DNA of 45,597 nucleotides. It comes from Bradyrhizobium hipponense. Lineage in GTDB: Bacteria; Pseudomonadota; Alphaproteobacteria; Rhizobiales; Xanthobacteraceae. The translations under genes and the position numbers were made by a program. Shown piece after piece: positions 41,966 through 45,597 of this stretch. Below the pieces are notes generated by a model. It ran no database searches. It saw only the letters and a program-made list of their open reading frames with translations, and was not told the DNA's origin. Positions within the stretch are counted from its first letter, which is position 1; each line of letters begins with the position of its first letter. The stretch spans positions 1 to 45,597 of the forward strand of contig NZ_VSTH01000145.1 of the NCBI RefSeq assembly GCF_008123965.1, given 5' to 3'.

Positions 41966-42889
41966 TTACGCGCCACCTTGCTTGCGTTTTGGCGGCGTTG
42001 GCCCATCGACCGGCGGCAGTGACTTCAGATAGGCCGCCATCGCGGCGCGATCCTCAGCCGTGAGCTGCGCCAGATTCTTGATGACCGGCCGCATCGCGCC
42101 TGACGCGGTGTCGCCTTCGGGCATCTCGCCGGTCTCGAGAAAATCGGCGATCTCCTTCTCGCTCCATTCTCCGAGGCCCTTTTGCGTGATATTCGGCACC
42201 CAGCCCTCGCCTTCCGGATTGGGGCCGCCGGCAAAGCGCTGCGCGGTGATGATGCCGCCCAAGAGGTTGCGCGGGCTGTGGCATTCCGCACAGTGGCCAA
42301 GGCCGTTCACGAGATAGGCGCCGCGATTCCATTGCGGCGATCGCGTTGCATCCGGCACCAACGGCCCGGCGTCCATGAATAGCAATTTCCAGATACCGAC
42401 ATTACGGCGCATGTTGAACGGAAACGGCAGGTCATGATCACGCACCCTGCCCGGCACGGCCGGCAAGGTCTTCAGATAGGCAAAGAGATCTCTGATGTCG
42501 TCGACCTTGGCGCGATGATAGGAGGTGTAGGGAATCGCCGGAAAATAATGCTCGCCTTCCGGCGAGACGCCGTTCATTACCGCATTGACGAAATCGGCCT
42601 CGCTCCAGCGTCCGATCCCGTCGGCCGGATCGGGGGAAATGTTCGGGGCATAGAAGGTGCCGAACGGAGAGCCGATCGGCAGACCGCCGCCGAGCCGCAG
42701 GCGATCGCCCTGTTTCGGCACGGCATGGCATGACGCGCATCCGCCGGCGTTGAAGACCTCCTGACCGTTGACGAGATCGGGTGCACGAGGCGGCATCGGC
42801 AGCGCGTGCGCTGCAGGTGCCGTCAACCACCAATAGAGACCAAGCGCCGCGGGAGCGGCAAGCAGGGCGGCAAGGAGCGTTCGTCGCAT
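41966..42889 (-). CDS. Exported diheme cytochrome c
   Basis: The 307-residue product has a Sec signal or anchor (MRRTLLAALLAAPAALGLYW) and two heme c sites: CASCH (51-55) and CAECH (200-204). Distal Met ligands are plausible in the downstream segments, for instance the GEMPEGDTASGAMRPV region for the second heme. The architecture of two cytochrome domains in tandem resembles the cytochrome subunit of periplasmic alcohol/sorbitol dehydrogenases and related electron-transfer proteins, but no dehydrogenase gene is next to it. It is convergent with the RAM-domain gene (8 bases apart) and has its own promoter region upstream at 42890-43042. Confidence 0.9.
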   Translation of the reverse strand: MRRTLLAALLAAPAALGLYWWLTAPAAHALPMPPRAPDLVNGQEVFNAGGCASCHAVPKQGDRLRLGGGLPIGSPFGTFYAPNISPDPADGIGRWSEADFVNAVMNGVSPEGEHYFPAIPYTSYHRAKVDDIRDLFAYLKTLPAVPGRVRDHDLPFPFNMRRNVGIWKLLFMDAGPLVPDATRSPQWNRGAYLVNGLGHCAECHSPRNLLGGIITAQRFAGGPNPEGEGWVPNITQKGLGEWSEKEIADFLETGEMPEGDTASGAMRPVIKNLAQLTAEDRAAMAAYLKSLPPVDGPTPPKRKQGGA

Positions 42890-43042
42890 TCATACTGCCT
42901 TCATCGAAGACCTGCGAACATAGGGGGCAGGCCGCGGTCGCTCCAGCCACGAATAATTTAGATGGCGTGATCGGAAAGCGGGAATAAATTCCGGACTGCA
43001 CTGTTTGGAAATTGCGACCATTGACGTCAACAGGAGTGAACC

Positions 43043-43465
43043 ATGAAAAAGGCCATTTTTGCCACGCTTGCCTTCGCAGCCGCCGTTGCATTCGCAGGTC
43101 AGGCCGGCGCGGCCGACGCACTGAAGGCGACGCTGGACGGCAAATCCGAAGTGCCCGCGACGACCTCGGGCGGCACCGGTAAGGCCGAGCTGACATTTGA
43201 CGCGGCCAGCAAGAAGCTCACATGGACCGTGACCTATTCCGGCCTGTCTGGCCCGGCGACCGCGGCCCATTTCCACGGGCCCGCCGAGGCCAGCAAGAAC
43301 GCCGGCGTTGCGGTTGCGATCCCCAATGCCGCGACGAGCCCGGTCAAGGGCGAGGCTACACTCACCGACGCGCAGGCCGCCGACCTCATGGCCGGCAAGT
43401 ACTACATCAACATTCACACCGCGGCGAACCCCGGCGGCGAGATCCGCGGCCAGGTGACGAAGTAA
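43043..43465 (+). CDS. Exported CHRD-domain protein
   Basis: The 140-residue protein has a signal peptide (MKKAIFATLAFAAAVAFAGQ, cleavage after GAA-AD) and then one CHRD domain: LKATLDGKSEVPATTSGGTG, KLTWTVTYSGLSGPATAAHF, HGPAEASKNAGVAVAIPN and a final YYINIHTAANPGGEIRGQV, with the typical HFHGP and NIHT motifs. CHRD domains occur in secreted proteins and in chordin; their bacterial role is unknown. A ribosome site AGGAG precedes the ATG, and a strong terminator follows. It is transcribed alone. Confidence 0.92.
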   Translation: MKKAIFATLAFAAAVAFAGQAGAADALKATLDGKSEVPATTSGGTGKAELTFDAASKKLTWTVTYSGLSGPATAAHFHGPAEASKNAGVAVAIPNAATSPVKGEATLTDAQAADLMAGKYYINIHTAANPGGEIRGQVTK

Positions 43466-43491
43466 GCGACAGGCTGCCTCGTCAGCGAAAA

Positions 43492-43525
43492 GGCCGGACA
43501 CGAGGACGGCGCGTCCGGCCTTTTT
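43492..43525 (+). terminator. Rho-independent terminator after the CHRD gene
   Basis: GGCCGGAC (43492-43499) and GTCCGGCC (43513-43520) pair perfectly over 8 bases and are followed by TTTTT (43521-43525). It lies 26 bases past the CHRD stop. On the other strand AAAA precedes the stem, so it may work in both directions. Confidence 0.88.
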
Positions 43526-43539
43526 GATTCGGGTCGTGC

Positions 43540-43660
43540 TTAAGCCGCGTTCAGCGCCTGGGCGAGGTGCGCGATCAAATCCGACGGATTCTCGATGCCG
43601 ATCGACAGCCGGATCGTGGAATCGAGAACGCCGATTTTACACAGGTTTTCTTTCTCGCCT
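43540..43660 (-). pseudogene. 3' scrap of a PLP trans-sulfuration enzyme
   Basis: Reading the minus strand to the TAA at 43540-43542 gives VLDSTIRLSIGIENPSDLIA and HLAQALNAA, the C-terminal end of cystathionine gamma-synthase / O-acetylhomoserine sulfhydrylase type enzymes. Upstream of about 43635 the similarity is lost, and the caspase-like gene ends at 43672, so only about 35-40 codons survive. It marks an old deletion or rearrangement joint. Confidence 0.6.
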
Positions 43661-43671
43661 GACGCTCGTCT

Positions 43672-45549
43672 TCAATTGCAGATTTCCATCGCGCCGGCGC
43701 CGCCTCCGCTGCGCGCATACCCTTGCGCCCCATTGAAGGCTTCAAGGTGACAGCCCTGCCGGACCGGACGGCAGCCGACACTGTTGCAATAGATCTGGCC
43801 GGTCGCCTGCGGCTTCGAGGGCGCGGCCTCGACCTTCTTCCGCTCGTCGTCGCGCGGCTTGGAGTCATCGCGGGTGGCGACGGGCTTCTTGTCCTGGACC
43901 TTCTCGCACGCGTTGTCGTCGTTCACGCGATAGCCGGCACGGCAAGTGATCTTCACGCAAGCGTCGCCATCCGCCTTGAAGCCGCGCTCGCAGACCAGCG
44001 GGCAGATGCGCCCCTGCTTTGCTTTCAGCGCGTCCAGCGCATCGACGCTCGCGAGCTTCACATCGAGCCTCGTGCCGGCATATTTGTTAAATTGCGTCAG
44101 CGAGCGTTGCGAAGCCGCATTCCAGTTGCCATCGGCCGATGACACGAAACAACCGACACGCCGCAATTCCGACTGAACGGACTTGGCCAATTCGGCCGCG
44201 GACAAGGTCGATGTCGGCGGAGCAGCAAGCGCCGCGACCTTCTGGGTCTCGGCAGCGGGCTGCGTCTCAGAAGCCTGCTGCTGGACTGTCCTCTCGGCTG
44301 CGACCTTTTCGGCCGCCAGCTTTTCGGCCGCCTGCCTGGCCACGAGGTCCGCCTTGGCCTTTTCGGCGGCCTGCTTCTCCGCAAGCGCCTTTGCAGCCGC
44401 CGCCTCAGCTTTCTTCCGGCGCTGCTCGGCCGCCGCAGCCTTGGCTTCCTCGATCTGCTTGGCCTTCTCGGCGGCAATGCGGGCATCCTCGGCCGCTTTG
44501 GCCGCGGCAGCGGCTTTCTCCTGCTCGGCTTTCCTGGCGCGCTCGGTCGCGAGCCGAGCCTTCTCGTCTTCAGCCTGCCGCGCCTTGTCCGCGGCGGCAG
44601 CACTCGCCTCCTCGGCCGCAATCCTGCTCAACTGCCCCTTGGCGAGGCTTGCGTAGAACCCATCCGGATATTGCGCGAGGAACGCCGTCCAGATCTCTCG
44701 CGTGCCGAGCTGGAGCGCCAGCTCATAGTCGCGGCGGATGGCATCCTGCGGGTTGGCCTGCGGGCCCGCAACGATCGGCTTCGCAGCGATGAGCGGCACG
44801 TCATCACCACCCAGAGAGCCATAGACGTACGGCTCCTGCTTGTAGCCGGTATTCTTCAGGACATCGTCGCGCACGAAGCCGAACGCCTTGCGCAGATCAA
44901 GCCCCGGCGTAGGAAGACGATCGACGAGCGCCGTTGCGAACGGACTATTCTTCGCGTCACCGTCCGACGCAGTGGACCCAGCCTTGGCCGCAAACGCAAT
45001 CATCGTGTTCGGGCTGGTCGGCTCAACCTTGGCAAGCCCGCGCCCGATCGCGCGCGAGGCAACCGTGCGTTTCATCGACTTGGCGAAGGGATTGTCGCGG
45101 CAGGCGTCGAGAATGACGAGGCGCAGTTGCTTGGCCGGCTCGATGGCAAACAGCACCCGATCCAGCGGGAACGCCTCATCCAGCACGTCGGTGTCGGTCT
45201 CCAGGGCGGCATCAGTCGGAATCAGGTAGTTATTGCCGTCCAGCTCGATGCCGTGGCCGGCGTAGTAGATGACCGCGACCTCGGCCTCGCGCGCCTTGCT
45301 GCCGAATTCGCGCAGCGCCTTGCGCATGTCGACGACGCTAAGGTCGAGCCTGACATCAACGGTGTCGAACCCCGCCTTCTTGAACATGCCACCGACCAGC
45401 GCAGCGTCGTTCACCGGATTGGAGAGCTTTGGCACACTCTTGTAGGCGGAGTTGCCGATGACCAGGGCGACACGCTTCTCGGCATGGGCCGAGCCGCATC
45501 CAAGCAAGACGGCAAAGATCAAAAAAACAAAAAGACCAAAACGAGTCAC
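43672..45549 (-). CDS. Caspase-like (peptidase C14) protein with coiled coil and peptidoglycan-binding-like domain
   Basis: The 625-residue product begins with a signal peptide (MTRFGLFVFLIFAVLLGCGS); LLGC at 15-18 could be a lipobox, otherwise cleavage is after AHA. The caspase domain (about 25-250) has VALVIGNSAY, His motif YYAGHGI (H99) and Cys motif VILDACRDNPF (C150). Residues about 310-435 are an Ala/Lys/Glu-rich coiled coil. A PG_binding-like segment follows (VQSELRRVGCFVSSADGNWN, ASQRSLTQFNKYAG), then a Cys-rich tail (ICPLVCERGFKADGDACVKI). This architecture is common in rhizobial caspase-like proteins (family knowledge). It is the second such gene in the window and is more canonical than the first. 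Substrate is unknown. Confidence 0.9.
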   Translation of the reverse strand: MTRFGLFVFLIFAVLLGCGSAHAEKRVALVIGNSAYKSVPKLSNPVNDAALVGGMFKKAGFDTVDVRLDLSVVDMRKALREFGSKAREAEVAVIYYAGHGIELDGNNYLIPTDAALETDTDVLDEAFPLDRVLFAIEPAKQLRLVILDACRDNPFAKSMKRTVASRAIGRGLAKVEPTSPNTMIAFAAKAGSTASDGDAKNSPFATALVDRLPTPGLDLRKAFGFVRDDVLKNTGYKQEPYVYGSLGGDDVPLIAAKPIVAGPQANPQDAIRRDYELALQLGTREIWTAFLAQYPDGFYASLAKGQLSRIAAEEASAAAADKARQAEDEKARLATERARKAEQEKAAAAAKAAEDARIAAEKAKQIEEAKAAAAEQRRKKAEAAAAKALAEKQAAEKAKADLVARQAAEKLAAEKVAAERTVQQQASETQPAAETQKVAALAAPPTSTLSAAELAKSVQSELRRVGCFVSSADGNWNAASQRSLTQFNKYAGTRLDVKLASVDALDALKAKQGRICPLVCERGFKADGDACVKITCRAGYRVNDDNACEKVQDKKPVATRDDSKPRDDERKKVEAAPSKPQATGQIYCNSVGCRPVRQGCHLEAFNGAQGYARSGGGAGAMEICN

Positions 45550-45597
45550 TGCAGTCCCCCAGGAATGCGACCCGGCAGACTAGACGATCGATTCCAT

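Overview
The window looks like chromosomal DNA of a Bradyrhizobium-like alphaproteobacterium. This rests on the high GC content, on the style of the intergenic dyad repeats (around 9-138, 34170-34263 and 37273-37442), and on familiar rhizobial housekeeping proteins on the right side. No rRNA, tRNA or CRISPR array was seen. The species call is inference.

Layout. (1) 1-1262: an intergenic dyad repeat, then the 5' two thirds of an IS1182-type transposase with frameshifts. (2) 1569-17609: a surface-polysaccharide region. It holds a GT4 glycosyltransferase, a plus-strand operon with two unrecognised proteins and two large GT2 glycosyltransferases, the complete dTDP-L-rhamnose pathway (rfbD-rfbC divergent from rfbA-rfbB), a methyltransferase, an AlgJ/AlgX-type SGNH protein, an exported GH99/WbsX-like protein and a polysaccharide pyruvyl transferase. 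(3) 17735-29770: a minus-strand type I secretion locus. An RTX protein and a methyltransferase lie upstream of an ABC exporter, a membrane fusion protein, a Sel1-repeat protein, a 1321-residue fusion (NPDV repeats + GH99-like + GT4 + GT2) and a 163-residue protein with the same repeats. The last five genes overlap or nearly touch. (4) 30121-31351: an orphan ParA ATPase with a tiny upstream ORF, and a solo transposase-OrfA-like HTH protein. (5) 31690-33710: a gene graveyard with a MetE-like remnant, the 3' third of an IS1182-type transposase in the same orientation as the left fragment, and a degraded IS110 transposase. (6) 34316-45549: apparently core-type genes. These include two caspase-like (C14) proteins, a threonine dehydratase, a glycosyltransferase/metallophosphatase pair that resembles Agt-PlcP of phosphate-starvation lipid remodelling, thiD, a stand-alone RAM-domain protein, a diheme cytochrome c, a CHRD protein, a broken kinase and a 3' scrap of a trans-sulfuration enzyme.

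The left and right IS1182-type fragments appear to be complementary parts of one transposase reading frame. They flank about 30.7 kb of polysaccharide and secretion genes, which suggests, without proving, that this block is a mobile or rearranged accessory island. The most unusual candidate system is the type I secretion operon whose later genes encode a Sel1 scaffold and a fused multi-domain carbohydrate enzyme. A plausible reading is coupled synthesis or modification of a rhamnose-containing glycan and export of an RTX surface protein. No Wzx/Wzy, Wzm/Wzt or initiating sugar-phosphate transferase is present here, so the polysaccharide export route must lie elsewhere or differ from the standard ones.
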